Source: Flavobacterium tistrianum
GTDB taxonomy: Bacteria; Bacteroidota; Bacteroidia; Flavobacteriales; Flavobacteriaceae
DNA: 64,000 bases
Assembly: GCF_003254545.1 (NCBI RefSeq)
Contig: NZ_QJRH01000066.1
Location: 168,472 to 232,471, forward strand
Direction of reading: 5' to 3'
The position numbers and the translations under genes were made by a program. The notes below the pieces were generated by a model. The model saw only the letters and a list, made by a program, of their open reading frames with translations, was not told where the DNA came from and did not search any database. Shown here piece after piece: positions 1 through 10,072 of the stretch. Numbering within the stretch: the first letter of the stretch is position 1; each line of letters starts with the position of its first letter.

Positions 1-304
1 AGATGTGGCAAAATGCCACAATCATTTTCACGGCGTGAATGTAAAACTGGTAAAATGTGGAGGTTTAACTCCGGGAAAACGCATGATAGAAGAAGCTAAA
101 AAACTAGGTTTAAGAACTATGGTCGGTTGTATGACAGAATCTACTGTTGGAATTTCTGCCATTGCGCATTTGCTTCCTCAATTGGATTATGTAGATATGG
201 ACGGCGCGCTTCTTTTAGCAGAAGATATTGCAACAGGCGTTACTATAAAAGACGGCGTTGTAAGTTATTCTGATTTGAACGGAACTGGAGTTACATTGCT
301 ATAA
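1..304 (+). CDS. Dipeptide epimerase (enolase superfamily), C-terminal part
   Basis: The gene enters from the left edge, so only about the last 100 residues are visible. The reading frame is open to base 2 and the apparent GTG at base 5 is just an internal codon. The segment contains VKLVKCGG, which matches the sixth-strand lysine of L-Ala-D/L-Glu epimerases, then GCMTES, and then DMDG, which matches the aspartate pair that holds the dipeptide amino group in this family. Family members epimerise L-Ala-D-Glu released from peptidoglycan, or related dipeptides, in the cytoplasm. The downstream PLP enzyme starts 1 nt after the stop, which suggests one operon. Substrate specificity cannot be read from this fragment. 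Confidence 0.85.
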   Translation, partial: DVAKCHNHFHGVNVKLVKCGGLTPGKRMIEEAKKLGLRTMVGCMTESTVGISAIAHLLPQLDYVDMDGALLLAEDIATGVTIKDGVVSYSDLNGTGVTLL

Positions 305-305
305 A

Positions 306-1340
306 ATGAAAATCAAAAAATTTCCAGATCGAGTTATTGAAATTGACCAAGAACAGTATTTGTATTTTGGAGGAACTGCGTATTTGGGACTTCCGACTAA
401 TGCGAAATTTCAGGAATTAGTAATTCAAAATATCTTGAATTGGGGAACCACATACGGAAGCTCTAGAACCGCCAATATTCAGTTAACGGCTTATGATGCA
501 GGCGAAAGCTTTTTAGCCTCTCATATTGGCTCAGAAAAAGCTGTAACAGTTTCTTCGGGAATGCTGGCTGGAAAATTGGTCATTGATTTAATAAAAAAAC
601 AAACCGATTGCTTTTTTCATTTAAATGATACGCATAATGCTATCCAAACTGAAAATAGTGTCTCAATATTCTTAAACGGAGATTTGAATGGCCGTTTATT
701 AGATTCAAAATCTGAAAAAATAACGATTTTAACTGACGGTGTTCCTTCTTTTGAAACAAAACCAGCCGATTTATCATTTTTAGAAAAAATATCAAAAAGC
801 AAAGAAATCACTTTAGTAGTTGACGAATCGCATTCGCTAGGAATTACAGGCAAAAATGGTTCTGGAATTTATGCTTCAATTGAATTTCCAATTAAAAGAA
901 AAATCATGGTTTCGTCTCTAGGAAAAGCTTTTGGATTAACTGGCGGCGTAATTGCTTCAGATTCTGAATTTATAAATCAAATCAAAGAATTAGAAACTTT
1001 TACAAGCGCGGCAGGAATGAACCCTGCTTTTGTACAGACACTTTCTGATGCTAAAGAAATTTATAAAATACAGCATCAAAAACTGAAAGACAATTTAAGC
1101 TATATTGATCCGATTTTGATCAAAAACAACAATGTCTTATTTGATAAAAACTATCCTTTAATTTATCTTTTATCGAATGAATTAGTTGAAAAACTAAAAC
1201 AAGAAAAAATTATTATCGCGAGTTTTAAGTATACAAAAGATGCAGAACCTTTAAATCGCATAGTCATTACAGCAAATCATATTAAAGAAGATTTGGATAA
1301 ACTTGTAAACGTTTTAAATGATTTTAATTCTCGTTTTTAA
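306..1340 (+). CDS. AONS-like PLP-dependent acyltransferase/aminotransferase (fold type I)
   Basis: A 344-residue fold type I PLP enzyme close to the alpha-oxoamine synthases (BioF/Kbl). VVDESHS at residues 171-177 supplies the PLP-ring Asp173 and His176. SSLGKAFG carries the predicted Schiff-base Lys207. It is shorter than a typical BioF (about 390 residues), mainly at the N-terminus. No biotin gene is nearby. The ATG lies 1 nt after the epimerase stop, so the two are probably translated together and may act in the same salvage pathway. The reaction is unknown: an amino acid plus an acyl-CoA, or a simple transamination, are both possible. The family call is firm and the function is not. Confidence 0.75.
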   Translation: MKIKKFPDRVIEIDQEQYLYFGGTAYLGLPTNAKFQELVIQNILNWGTTYGSSRTANIQLTAYDAGESFLASHIGSEKAVTVSSGMLAGKLVIDLIKKQTDCFFHLNDTHNAIQTENSVSIFLNGDLNGRLLDSKSEKITILTDGVPSFETKPADLSFLEKISKSKEITLVVDESHSLGITGKNGSGIYASIEFPIKRKIMVSSLGKAFGLTGGVIASDSEFINQIKELETFTSAAGMNPAFVQTLSDAKEIYKIQHQKLKDNLSYIDPILIKNNNVLFDKNYPLIYLLSNELVEKLKQEKIIIASFKYTKDAEPLNRIVITANHIKEDLDKLVNVLNDFNSRF

Positions 1341-1354
1341 TCATTTTAAAAAAC

Positions 1355-1362
1355 TACCTTTG
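1355..1362 (+). promoter_or_regulatory. Predicted -7 promoter element (TACCTTTG)
   Basis: Exact match to the Bacteroidota -7 consensus TAnnTTTG, 75 nt upstream of the DUF1456 gene and just after the stop of the PLP enzyme. No TTG stands at the usual -33 distance; an AT-rich TTTTT tract lies there instead. Confidence 0.55.
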
Positions 1363-1437
1363 CAAAAAGTAAATAATGAGTTTTAGGTTCTCGTAAAGAT
1401 TTGAAAAACTTGAAACTTTAAACATGAAACAAAAATT

Positions 1438-1905
1438 ATGACAAATAACGATATACTTAAAAAACTTCGCGTAGCTCTGATGCTCCGTGATGACCAAATA
1501 GTTGAAATTTTAGATTTAGTAGATTTTAGAATTTCGAAATCAGAATTGGGCGCTTTTTTTAGAGCAGAAGATCATCCTAATTATATGGAATGTGGCGATC
1601 AGGTTTTACGCAACTTCTTAAACGGATTGGTGATTCATTTAAGAGGAACCAAAGAAAACCCTAAAAGCCCAAACGAGGTTTTAGCCAAACATAAAGCTCA
1701 AATTCCTAAAAGAGAAACTTCTAAGGAAAGACCAGAATTTAAAGCCATTCCAAAAGATTCTGAAAAATACAGAGGTGATAAAAGTCCGTCAAAATCAGGT
1801 TCAGCAACCGGAAAGCCTAAAAAGAAATCATTCCCAAAAGGAAATGGAAAACCGGTTGTTGTAGAAAAAGTGGTTTTTAAAAACGGTAATAAGAAAAAGT
1901 CTTAA
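1438..1905 (+). CDS. DUF1456 family protein (YehS-like)
   Basis: A 155-residue cytoplasmic protein. The first about 70 residues look like DUF1456 (E. coli YehS): NNDILKKLRVALMLRDD, then a conserved DL..F.ISKSELGAFFR segment and a second YxxCGDQxLRNFLNGL motif. The last about 70 residues are a lysine- and proline-rich basic tail ending in KNGNKKKS, probably disordered and able to contact nucleic acid. The biochemical role of DUF1456 is not established. It has its own predicted promoter and is followed by a long repeat-filled gap, so it is probably monocistronic. Confidence 0.8.
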   Translation: MTNNDILKKLRVALMLRDDQIVEILDLVDFRISKSELGAFFRAEDHPNYMECGDQVLRNFLNGLVIHLRGTKENPKSPNEVLAKHKAQIPKRETSKERPEFKAIPKDSEKYRGDKSPSKSGSATGKPKKKSFPKGNGKPVVVEKVVFKNGNKKKS

Positions 1906-2007
1906 AGATTTACCGCAAAGAATGCAGACATTATCTAAAAGCTCGCAAAGTTTCATGAATAAAACTTTGCGAGCTTTGTGTTTAAAAAAAAATCAATTAT
2001 AATTTTC

Positions 2008-2115
2008 AAATATAGCCCGTGGTTTCAACCACGGGGAAGCTCAGTAATTTTCAGATTTGATATGCGGATTGTGACATACATTGTGTACCCGTGGTTGAAA
2101 CCACGGGCTATATTT
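2008..2115. repeat. REP-like paired palindrome (CCCGTGGTT type)
   Basis: The 28-bp arm at 2008-2035 is repeated exactly in inverted orientation at 2088-2115, with 52 bp between. Each arm is itself a hairpin (CCCGTGGTT-tc-AACCACGGG). This double-hairpin layout is typical of REP/BIME elements, which in many bacteria are moved by Y1 (RAYT) transposases. None is encoded in this window. Confidence 0.8.
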
Positions 2116-2216
2116 AAATAAAAATCGAAAAAATTATTGTTTAAGCTTAGCGAACTTTGCGTTTATATTCACAATCCTCGTAAAAAAGCTTGCGTTCTTT
2201 GCTGTTAAATCACAAA

Positions 2217-2247
2217 AAAAAATCCACTCCTTTCGGAATGGATTTCT
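2217..2247 (-). terminator. Terminator of sucC
   Basis: Read on the minus strand, a hairpin AATCCATTCC / GGAGTGGATT is followed by a run of T, starting about 25 nt after the sucC stop. Confidence 0.8.
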
Positions 2248-2271
2248 ATATAAATTGATTTCCTATTTTAA

Positions 2272-3465
2272 TTAAGAAAGAGCAGCTTTAACTTGGTCAG
2301 CAGCTTCTTGGAATTGAACTGCAGATAAGATTGGCATACCAGAGTTGTCAATTAATTCTTTTGCAATTTCAGCATTTGTTCCTTGCAAACGAACGATAAT
2401 TGGCACATTGATAGCGTCACCCATGTTTTTGTAAGCGTCAACAACACCTTGAGCAACACGGTCACAACGAACGATACCTCCAAAGATGTTAATCAAAATA
2501 GCTTTTACGTTTGGATCTTTCAAGATAATTCTGAAAGCTGTTTCAACACGTTTCGCATCAGCAGTTCCTCCTACGTCAAGGAAGTTAGCAGGCTCAAAAC
2601 CAGCGTATTTAATTAAATCCATAGTTGCCATTGCAAGACCAGCTCCGTTTACCATACATCCTACAGTACCATCAAGGTCAACATAGTTAAGACCAACTTC
2701 TTTAGCCTCAACTTCGATTGGATTCTCCTCACGGATATCTCTCATTTCAGCATATTTAGGTTGTCTGTATAAAGCGTTATCGTCGATATTAACTTTAGCG
2801 TCAACAGCTAAGATTTTGTTATCAGAAGTTTTAAGAACTGGGTTGATTTCGAACATAGATGCATCAGAACCAATGTAAGCATTGTAAAGTGCGTCGATGA
2901 ATTTAACCATTTCTTTGAAAGCATTTCCAGAAAGACCTAAATTGAAAGCAATTCTTCTAGCTTGGAAACCTTGTAATCCTACAGAAGGATCGATTTCTTC
3001 AGTAAAGATTAAGTGTGGAGTGTGCTCGGCAACTTCTTCGATATCCATTCCACCTTCAGTAGAATACATAATCATGTTGCGTCCAGTACCTCTATTCAAT
3101 AAAACAGAAACATAAAATTCAGAAGTTTCGCTTTCACCTGGATAGTAAACATCTTCTGCAACTAATACCTTATTTACTTTTTTACCTTCAGGCGGAGTCT
3201 GAGGTGTAATCAACTGCATTCCGATGATTTGTTCTGCTAACTCTTCAACTTGTTGTAAGTTTTTAGCCAGCTTAACTCCACCACCTTTTCCACGACCACC
3301 TGCGTGAATTTGTGCTTTTATTACATGCCATCCTGTACCAGTTTCGGCAGTTAATTGTTTTGCAGCAGCTACAGCTTCAACCGCATTGTTAGCCACAATT
3401 CCGCGTTGTACGCGTACTCCGTAACTCGCTAAAATTTCTTTTCCTTGATATTCGTGTATGTTCAT
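2272..3465 (-). CDS. sucC: Succinate-CoA ligase (ADP-forming) subunit beta
   Basis: A 397-residue ATP-grasp subunit of succinyl-CoA synthetase, which interconverts succinyl-CoA and succinate with ATP formation in the TCA cycle. The start [12 protein letters not shown] is the conserved family N-terminus. A longer reading frame from 3555 adds 30 hydrophobic residues that are upstream sequence: the promoter element at 3514-3521 lies inside it. Visible motifs are [12 protein letters not shown] (ATP-grasp lid), FEINPVL..D (metal ligands) and [13 protein letters not shown] near the C-terminus. The alpha subunit (sucD) is not adjacent and must lie elsewhere. It is transcribed divergently from gltB. 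Confidence 0.97.
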   Translation of the reverse strand: MNIHEYQGKEILASYGVRVQRGIVANNAVEAVAAAKQLTAETGTGWHVIKAQIHAGGRGKGGGVKLAKNLQQVEELAEQIIGMQLITPQTPPEGKKVNKVLVAEDVYYPGESETSEFYVSVLLNRGTGRNMIMYSTEGGMDIEEVAEHTPHLIFTEEIDPSVGLQGFQARRIAFNLGLSGNAFKEMVKFIDALYNAYIGSDASMFEINPVLKTSDNKILAVDAKVNIDDNALYRQPKYAEMRDIREENPIEVEAKEVGLNYVDLDGTVGCMVNGAGLAMATMDLIKYAGFEPANFLDVGGTADAKRVETAFRIILKDPNVKAILINIFGGIVRCDRVAQGVVDAYKNMGDAINVPIIVRLQGTNAEIAKELIDNSGMPILSAVQFQEAADQVKAALS

Positions 3466-3513
3466 AATATAGAATTTGTCTGGTTCTGAATTTATTTCAG
3501 AATAAAAGTGCGA

Positions 3514-3521
3514 CAAAAGTA
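3514..3521 (-). promoter_or_regulatory. Predicted -7 promoter element of sucC (TACTTTTG)
   Basis: Minus-strand match to TAnnTTTG, about 49 nt upstream of the sucC ATG at 3465. Its position supports that start over the longer upstream frame. No well-spaced -33 TTG was seen. Confidence 0.55.
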
Positions 3522-3856
3522 ACAAAATACAACTTAATAGTAAAATCTTTTTCAATTAAATAAATGTTATATATAGGTATTCGGCGTTGATAATTTTTCA
3601 AAGCAAACAAATCGTTAACGGAACAATTTGTTAATGTTAACACAATTCGCATAAAAAGTTTGATATTTAACAAAAAATTCATTGGTTTTATTGGCCTGCC
3701 GACGATTTTTCCTAATATATTTTAAGAGTAATTATATTTTTAGCAATTCGAGATACCTAATATAACAATATTAATAATTAAGAACCCTTTTTCTAATATT
3801 ACAACAAAAATGTAAGCAAAAGCACTATTTCAATACATTATATTTAACGAAATCTT

Positions 3857-3864
3857 TATTTTTG
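3857..3864 (+). promoter_or_regulatory. Predicted -7 promoter element of gltB (TATTTTTG)
   Basis: Matches TAnnTTTG 17 nt upstream of the gltB ATG, implying a short leader. No clear -33 TTG. Confidence 0.5.
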
Positions 3865-3881
3865 TAAAAAAAATATCAAGA

Positions 3882-6800
3882 ATGAGAGTTAAAGAACAAG
3901 GGCTTTATCTGCCTGAATTTGAACACGACAATTGTGGTGCAGGATTTATTTGTAATTTGAATGGTATTAAGTCAAATGATATTATTCACAAAGCATTAGA
4001 CATCTTAATTAAATTGGAACATCGTGGTGCCGTAAGTTCTGATGGAAGAACTGGTGACGGAGCCGGAATTTTATTCGACATTCCTCATGATTTTTTTAAG
4101 AAAGTATGTGACTTTGAAATCCCAGAAGCGCGTGAGTATGCAGTAGGAATGGTTTTTTTACCAAAAAGCAAAAACCAGGTTTCTTTTTGCATTAATGCAT
4201 TTGAAGCAACTATCAAAGATCAAAACTTAAAGGTTTTAGGTTGGAGAGATGTACCCGTTGACGTTGAAAATCTAGGTGAAATTGCCGCAGAAAAAGAACC
4301 AACAATTAAACAAGTTTTCGTTTCTAAAAACGGACAGGATTTAACTGAACAAGAATTTAATGCAAAACTTTTTGCTGCTAGAAAAATTGCTGAACATGCC
4401 GTAAGAGGATCTAAAACCTCAGAAAGCCACATGTTTTATTTTACTAGTTTATCGACAACTACTATAATATATAAAGGTCTATTGATGCCAGAAGACATCA
4501 GCCGTTATTATATAGATTTGAAAGATCCGGACTTGGTGACGCGTTTAGCGCTTGTACACCAACGTTTCTCTACAAATACATTCCCATCTTGGGATCTAGC
4601 TCAACCGTTTAGATACATGTGTCATAATGGTGAGATCAATACACTTCGTGGAAACGTAAGCCGTATGCGTGCTCGTGAAGAGCTTATGCAGAGCAAAGTT
4701 TTTGGAGAAGACATCAAAAAATTATTCCCAATTATCTTAGAAGGAAAATCAGATTCTGCTTCTATGGATATGGTAATTGAACTTTTATTAATGACTGGCC
4801 GTTCTCTTCCAGAGGCAATGATGATGGTGGTTCCTGAAGCTTGGGAAAAACACCAAACAATGTCTCCTGAGAAAAGAGCTTTCTACGAGTACAATGCTTG
4901 TATCATGGAGCCTTGGGATGGTCCTGCTTCTATTCCGTTTACAGACGGTAACGTAATTGGAGCTTTACTAGACAGAAATGGTTTACGTCCTTCTCGTTAT
5001 ACATTAACCCATAGCGGATTCGTAATTATGTCATCTGAAATTGGTGTATTAGACATCGATCCAGAAGATGTGATTCAACACGGTCGTTTGGAGCCAGGAA
5101 AAATGTTCTTGGTTGATATGAACGAAGGGCGTATCATCGAAGACGAGGAAGTTAAAAAAGCGATCGTTACAAAACGTCCATACAAACAATGGGTTGAAGA
5201 AAACTTATTGCCACTTGCTAAAGTTCCTTACACCAACAATCCTACTCCTGTTGAAAAATTAGATTTCTTAACAAGACAGCGTTTGTTTGGTTACACCATT
5301 GAAGATTTAAAAACAATCATCAACCCAATGGGAAGCGACGGAGCTGAAGCAATCAGTTCTATGGGTAATGATACGCCTTTGGCAGTTCTTTCAGATCAAC
5401 CTCAGTTGTTGTACAACTACTTCAAACAATTGTTTGCTCAGGTTACTAACCCGCCTTTGGATGGTATTCGTGAAGAAATCATTACTGATATCAGTTTAGC
5501 AATTGGTGGTGATTTCAATATTTTCGAAATTGAATCTAAACAATGTAAAAAACTAAAAATCCAAAATCCAGTTATTTCTAATGAGGATTTGGATAAAATT
5601 AGAAATATCGATCACGCAGATTTCAAATCGGCTACAATTTCTACTTTATACAAAATAGAAAAAGGAGTTAACGGTTTAGAGCGTGCGCTTGAAAAATGTG
5701 TTCAAGCAACTTTTAAAGCGGTTAATGAAGGATGCAACATCATCATTTTATCTGATAGAGGCGTTAGCGAAGAATTGGCTCCAATCCCAATGTTATTGGC
5801 TTGTTCTTATATTCACCACTCTTTGAACATTTTACAAGTTCGTTCTAAATTCGGAATCATTATCGAATCTGCAGAACCACGCGAGCCTCATCATTTTGCT
5901 TTATTGTTCGGATACGGTGCAAGTGCAATCAATCCTTACATGGTAAACGAAATCATTCACGATCAAGTTGAAAAAGGTTTCATTACAAAAGTAAAAGCTG
6001 ATTATGCAGTTGTTAACTACAACAAAGCGATCGCAAAAGGAATCGTGAAAATCATGAACAAAATTGGTATCTCTACTTTACATTCGTACAGAGCTGCTCA
6101 GATTTTCGAGATTTTAGGATTAAACAAAACATTTACATCTAAATACTTCCCTTACACTCCATCTAGAATTGAAGGAATTGGTTTAATGGAAGTAGAAAAA
6201 GAGGTTAAAAAACGTTTCCAAAAAGCTTTCCCAAATTCAAAAATTGCAAACTTGCTTTCTCTTGAAATTGGAGGTATTTACAGATGGAGACGTGGTGGAG
6301 AAAAACACATGTTTAACCCAACTACGATTTCTAAATTACAACAGGCAGTTCGTTTAAACAGCCCAGAAAGCTATAAAGAATATGCTAATGCGGTAAACGA
6401 GCAAAGCTCAAACTTAATGACGATTAGAGGTTTGTTTGAATTCAACAATTTAGATCCAATTTCTATTGACGAAGTAGAGCCTTGGACAGAAATTGTGAAG
6501 AAATTCAAAACCGGAGCAATGTCTTACGGTTCTATCAGCCAAGAAGCGCACGAGAACTTAGCGATTGCAATGAACAGAATTGGTGGAAAAAGTAACTCTG
6601 GAGAAGGTGGAGAAGATCCAAGACGTTTCCAGAAAGAAATTAACGGAGATTCTAGGAACTCTGCCATCAAACAAGTTGCTTCTGGACGTTTTGGAGTTTC
6701 GATCAACTATTTGACAAACGCAAGAGAAATCCAAATCAAAATGGCTCAAGGTGCAAAACCTGGAGAAGGTGGACAATTACCTGGAGAAAAAGTAGTGCCT

Positions 6801-8399
6801 TGGATTGCTGAAACTAGAAACTCTACTCCTTATGTAGGTTTGATCTCGCCTCCGCCTCACCACGATATCTACTCTATTGAGGATTTATCTCAGTTGATTT
6901 ACGATTTGAAAAACGCAAACCGCGAAGCTCGTATCAACGTGAAATTAGTTTCTGAAGTTGGAGTTGGAACAATCGCTGCCGGTGTTGCCAAAGCAAAAGC
7001 TGACGTTATCTTAATCTCTGGTTATGATGGAGGAACAGGTGCTGCACCATTAACATCATTACAGCACACAGGTATTCCGTGGGAGCTTGGTTTAGCTGAA
7101 GCACAGCAAACGCTTATTTTAAACGACTTAAGAAGCCGTGTAGTTCTTGAATGTGACGGACAGTTGAAAACAGGACGTGACGTGGCGATTGCAGCTTTAT
7201 TAGGTGCTGAAGAATTCGGTTTCGCCACTGCTCCGCTTGTAGCTTCTGGATGTATCATGATGAGAGCTTGTCACTTGAATACTTGTCCAGTTGGTATTGC
7301 AACTCAGGATCCTGAATTGAGAAAAAATTTCAAAGGAACTCCAGAGCACGTAATCAACTTCATGTATTTCATTGCTGAGGAGTTAAGAGAAATCATGGCG
7401 CAGTTAGGTTTCAGAACTTTAAAAGAAATGGTAGGTCAGTCTCAAAAATTAAATGTAGACAAAGCTATCAAACATTATAAAGCTAATGGTTTAGATTTAT
7501 CAACTATTTTATACAAACCGGAAAAAGCGAAAACAGTTCCAAATCACAACACAACAACTCAAGACCACGCTCTTGAAAACGTATTGGATTTTGACATCAT
7601 CAAAGAAGCTATTCCGTCTATCTATAGAAAAGAGAAAACGAGAGTTACATTCAAAATCAAAAATACAGACCGTTCTGTAGGTGCGATTTTGAGTAACGAA
7701 ATCTCAAAAATTTATGGCGCACAAGGATTACCAGATGACACTATTTTAGTTGATTTTGAAGGTTCTGCCGGACAAAGTTTTGGTGCATTCGCAACAAACG
7801 GATTGTCATTTAAAATTCACGGAAACTGTAATGACTATTTAGGAAAAGGTCTTTCTGGAGGAAAACTAATTGTAAAAGTACCTCCTACTGCGACTTTCAA
7901 CCCTGAAGACAACATCATTATTGGAAACGTTGCCCTTTACGGAGCTATTACCGGAGAGGCTTATATTAATGGTATCGCAGGAGAGCGTTTCTGTGTGAGG
8001 AACTCTGGAGCAACAGCAGTTGTTGAAGGAATTGGAGATCACGGATGCGAATACATGACTGGTGGTACAGTAGTAGTTTTAGGAAAAACAGGAAGAAACT
8101 TCGCAGCTGGTATGAGCGGCGGTGTAGCTTATGTTTACGATCCAAATAAGAAATTCGATTCTACAGTTTGCAACATGGAAATGGTTGCATTCGATCCAAT
8201 GGAAGAAGAAGAAGATCTTACGAAACTAAGAAAACTGATCAAAAATCATTCATTGTACACCAGCAGTCCATTAGCAAAAAGAATTTTAGCAGACTGGGAA
8301 AACCAACAACAGCACTTCGTAAAAGTAATGCCGACGGATTACAAAAAAGCATTACAAAGAATTGCAGAAGAAAAACAAATAGAAGAATTAATAGCTTAA
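3882..8399 (+). CDS. gltB: Glutamate synthase (NADPH) large subunit
   Basis: A 1505-residue full-length GOGAT large subunit, which converts 2-oxoglutarate and glutamine to two glutamates. The N-terminal Ntn amidotransferase domain starts at Cys18 in the context DNCGAGFI, so a 17-residue propeptide is expected to be removed to expose the nucleophile. The FMN/synthase domain follows (GAMSYGSISQEAH, then GGEDPRRF). A 3Fe-4S cluster motif CIMMRACHLNTCPVG lies near residue 1125. The C-terminal GXGXG beta-helix domain carries GxxGG-type repeats (GLSGGKLI, MTGGTVVVLG, GMSGGVAYVYD). gltD follows after 93 nt. The pair is the main ammonia-assimilation route together with glutamine synthetase. Confidence 0.98.
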   Translation: MRVKEQGLYLPEFEHDNCGAGFICNLNGIKSNDIIHKALDILIKLEHRGAVSSDGRTGDGAGILFDIPHDFFKKVCDFEIPEAREYAVGMVFLPKSKNQVSFCINAFEATIKDQNLKVLGWRDVPVDVENLGEIAAEKEPTIKQVFVSKNGQDLTEQEFNAKLFAARKIAEHAVRGSKTSESHMFYFTSLSTTTIIYKGLLMPEDISRYYIDLKDPDLVTRLALVHQRFSTNTFPSWDLAQPFRYMCHNGEINTLRGNVSRMRAREELMQSKVFGEDIKKLFPIILEGKSDSASMDMVIELLLMTGRSLPEAMMMVVPEAWEKHQTMSPEKRAFYEYNACIMEPWDGPASIPFTDGNVIGALLDRNGLRPSRYTLTHSGFVIMSSEIGVLDIDPEDVIQHGRLEPGKMFLVDMNEGRIIEDEEVKKAIVTKRPYKQWVEENLLPLAKVPYTNNPTPVEKLDFLTRQRLFGYTIEDLKTIINPMGSDGAEAISSMGNDTPLAVLSDQPQLLYNYFKQLFAQVTNPPLDGIREEIITDISLAIGGDFNIFEIESKQCKKLKIQNPVISNEDLDKIRNIDHADFKSATISTLYKIEKGVNGLERALEKCVQATFKAVNEGCNIIILSDRGVSEELAPIPMLLACSYIHHSLNILQVRSKFGIIIESAEPREPHHFALLFGYGASAINPYMVNEIIHDQVEKGFITKVKADYAVVNYNKAIAKGIVKIMNKIGISTLHSYRAAQIFEILGLNKTFTSKYFPYTPSRIEGIGLMEVEKEVKKRFQKAFPNSKIANLLSLEIGGIYRWRRGGEKHMFNPTTISKLQQAVRLNSPESYKEYANAVNEQSSNLMTIRGLFEFNNLDPISIDEVEPWTEIVKKFKTGAMSYGSISQEAHENLAIAMNRIGGKSNSGEGGEDPRRFQKEINGDSRNSAIKQVASGRFGVSINYLTNAREIQIKMAQGAKPGEGGQLPGEKVVPWIAETRNSTPYVGLISPPPHHDIYSIEDLSQLIYDLKNANREARINVKLVSEVGVGTIAAGVAKAKADVILISGYDGGTGAAPLTSLQHTGIPWELGLAEAQQTLILNDLRSRVVLECDGQLKTGRDVAIAALLGAEEFGFATAPLVASGCIMMRACHLNTCPVGIATQDPELRKNFKGTPEHVINFMYFIAEELREIMAQLGFRTLKEMVGQSQKLNVDKAIKHYKANGLDLSTILYKPEKAKTVPNHNTTTQDHALENVLDFDIIKEAIPSIYRKEKTRVTFKIKNTDRSVGAILSNEISKIYGAQGLPDDTILVDFEGSAGQSFGAFATNGLSFKIHGNCNDYLGKGLSGGKLIVKVPPTATFNPEDNIIIGNVALYGAITGEAYINGIAGERFCVRNSGATAVVEGIGDHGCEYMTGGTVVVLGKTGRNFAAGMSGGVAYVYDPNKKFDSTVCNMEMVAFDPMEEEEDLTKLRKLIKNHSLYTSSPLAKRILADWENQQQHFVKVMPTDYKKALQRIAEEKQIEELIA

Positions 8400-8400
8400 T

Positions 8401-8440
8401 TAAAGGTTCTGAGATACAAAGGTGCAGAGGTGCTAAGTTT
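8401..8440. repeat. Octamer-period repeat array in the gltB-gltD gap
   Basis: Right after the gltB stop, units with an 8-nt period (TTCTGAGA, TACAAAGG, TGCAGAGG, TGCTAAGT) lead into a T-tract. The same design recurs after gltD, around the peroxiredoxin gene and elsewhere in the window. Confidence 0.6.
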
Positions 8441-8492
8441 TTAACTCACCTCTCACATTTTACAACTCACAACTAAATTTATTAAAAATGTC

Positions 8493-9947
8493 ATGGGTAA
8501 AATAGGCGGATTTAAAGAGTATAATAGAGCCGACGAAAGTAATTTAGCAGTTGCAGAACGTGTTTCGAACTACAACGAATTTACTATTCCGGTTCCAAAA
8601 GATAAATTAAAAGAACAAGGATCAAGATGTATGGACTGTGGAATTCCTTTTTGCCACAGCGGTTGTCCGTTAGGAAATTTAATTCCTGACTTCAACGACA
8701 TGGTACATCAGGAAGAATGGCAGAGCGCGTTAGAGATTTTACAATCTACTAATAACTTCCCTGAATTTACAGGACGCTTATGCCCTGCTCCATGTGAGAA
8801 ATCATGTGTATTGGGAATCATCAAAGATCCGGTTTCTATCGAAAACATCGAAAAAAGCATCGTAGAAAGAGGTTTCGCAGAAGGATGGATTAAACCTCAG
8901 CCACCAAAATCAAGAACTGGCAAAACAGTTGCCGTTATTGGTTCAGGACCTGCAGGTCTTGCAGCTGCGCAACAATTAAACAGAGCGGGTCATACTGTAA
9001 CTGTTTTTGAAAGAGACAACGCAATTGGAGGTTTATTACGTTACGGAATTCCAAATTTCAAATTAGAAAAAGGAATTATCGACCGTCGTGTAGCTATTCT
9101 AGAAGCAGAAGGAATCACTTTCAAAACAAACGTAAACGTTGGGGTAAACTTCAGCGTTGAAGAATTAAACCAATTCGATTCTATCGTTTTATGCGGAGGA
9201 GCAACTGAAAGAAGAAGCTTGCCAACTAAAGGAATCGAAAGTAAAGGCGTTGTTCAGGCAATGGATTTCTTAACGCAGCAAACTAAAGTTTTATACGGAG
9301 AATCAATTCCAGACCAAGTTAAAGCAACTGGAAAAGATGTAATCGTTATTGGTGGTGGAGATACTGGTTCTGACTGTATCGGAACTTCTAACAGACATGG
9401 AGCAAAATCGGTAACTAACTTCGAGATTTTACCAAAACCTCCTGTTGGAAGAAGCGAGTCAACTCCTTGGCCTTTCTGGCCGTTGCAGTTGAAAACATCT
9501 TCTTCTCACGAAGAGGGTTGCGACAGAAACTGGTTGATCAACACTAAAGAATTCATTTCTAACGAAAAAGGCGAATTAACAGGACTAAAAACAGTTGAAG
9601 TTCAATGGAAAATGACTCCAGGAAATAGACCAGAATTAATCGAAAAAGAAGGTTCTGAGAAAATCTGGCCTTGTGATTTAGCTTTATTGGCTCTTGGGTT
9701 TACTGGTCCTGAGAAAACTTTAAGCGAGCAATTAGGTATCGAAATTGACGCAAGAAGCAACTATAAAGCCCATAATTACCAAACAAATGTTCCTCACATT
9801 TTCACTGCTGGTGATATGCGTCGTGGACAATCATTAATCGTGTGGGCTATTTCAGAAGGTCGCGAAGCAGCAAGAGAAGTAGATTTATTCCTTATGGGAT
9901 CTACAAACTTGCCTACTAAAGGAAAAGGAGATTTACCGAGTCTTTAA
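8493..9947 (+). CDS. gltD: Glutamate synthase (NADPH) small subunit
   Basis: A 484-residue GltD, the electron-input subunit that passes electrons from NADPH through FAD and 4Fe-4S clusters to GltB. Cluster cysteines are seen at Cys46, 49, 54 and 58 ([13 protein letters not shown]) and at Cys97, 101 and 105 (CPAPCEKSC). The FAD-binding loop is IGSGPAG (149-155) and the NADPH loop is GGGDTGSD near 287. A conserved C-terminal [17 protein letters not shown] binds FAD. The chosen ATG lies 93 nt after gltB. An ATG 5 nt upstream is out of frame. It is the second gene of the gltBD operon and ends before a terminator at about 10033. Confidence 0.97.
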   Translation: MGKIGGFKEYNRADESNLAVAERVSNYNEFTIPVPKDKLKEQGSRCMDCGIPFCHSGCPLGNLIPDFNDMVHQEEWQSALEILQSTNNFPEFTGRLCPAPCEKSCVLGIIKDPVSIENIEKSIVERGFAEGWIKPQPPKSRTGKTVAVIGSGPAGLAAAQQLNRAGHTVTVFERDNAIGGLLRYGIPNFKLEKGIIDRRVAILEAEGITFKTNVNVGVNFSVEELNQFDSIVLCGGATERRSLPTKGIESKGVVQAMDFLTQQTKVLYGESIPDQVKATGKDVIVIGGGDTGSDCIGTSNRHGAKSVTNFEILPKPPVGRSESTPWPFWPLQLKTSSSHEEGCDRNWLINTKEFISNEKGELTGLKTVEVQWKMTPGNRPELIEKEGSEKIWPCDLALLALGFTGPEKTLSEQLGIEIDARSNYKAHNYQTNVPHIFTAGDMRRGQSLIVWAISEGREAAREVDLFLMGSTNLPTKGKGDLPSL

Positions 9948-9951
9948 TTTT

Positions 9952-9987
9952 TAAGGTTCTGAGATGCTAAGGTGCTAAGTTTTTTTC
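9952..9987. repeat. Octamer-period repeat array after gltD
   Basis: Units TTCTGAGA, TGCTAAGG and TGCTAAGT followed by T7, almost identical to the array after gltB. Confidence 0.6.
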
Positions 9988-10032
9988 CTTGCATTTTATT
10001 TAATCTTTATTCCGATAACAACATAACTACTA

Positions 10033-10068
10033 CAAACCCTTGAATTTATATTCAGGGGTTTTGTTTTT
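10033..10068 (+). terminator. Probable terminator of gltBD
   Basis: Hairpin CAAACCCTTGAA / TTCAGGGGTTTTG with a short loop, followed by a T-rich tract. Confidence 0.7.
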
Positions 10069-10072
10069 TTGT

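Larger units (their letters stand above)
1906..2271. other. Gene-free stretch with repeats between convergent genes
   Basis: No coding region was found. It holds fragments of the CGCAAAG-type repeat near 1912-1985 and 2145-2205, a 28-bp perfect inverted repeat at 2008-2115, and the sucC terminator at 2217-2247. Confidence 0.7.
3466..3881. other. Divergent sucC / gltB promoter region
   Basis: 416 AT-rich bases between divergent genes. It contains the two predicted -7 elements listed separately. A short repeated GTTAAC motif near 3613-3642 is the only other structure noticed. No credible coding sequence was found. Confidence 0.6.

Noticed and set aside
3466..3555. N-terminal 30-residue extension of sucC
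   Set aside because: It includes the promoter element and does not match the conserved MNIHEYQ start.
8168..8476. A 102-codon frame overlapping the gltB end
   Set aside because: It lies in another frame of the gltB C-terminus and has shadow-like, Arg/Lys-rich composition.
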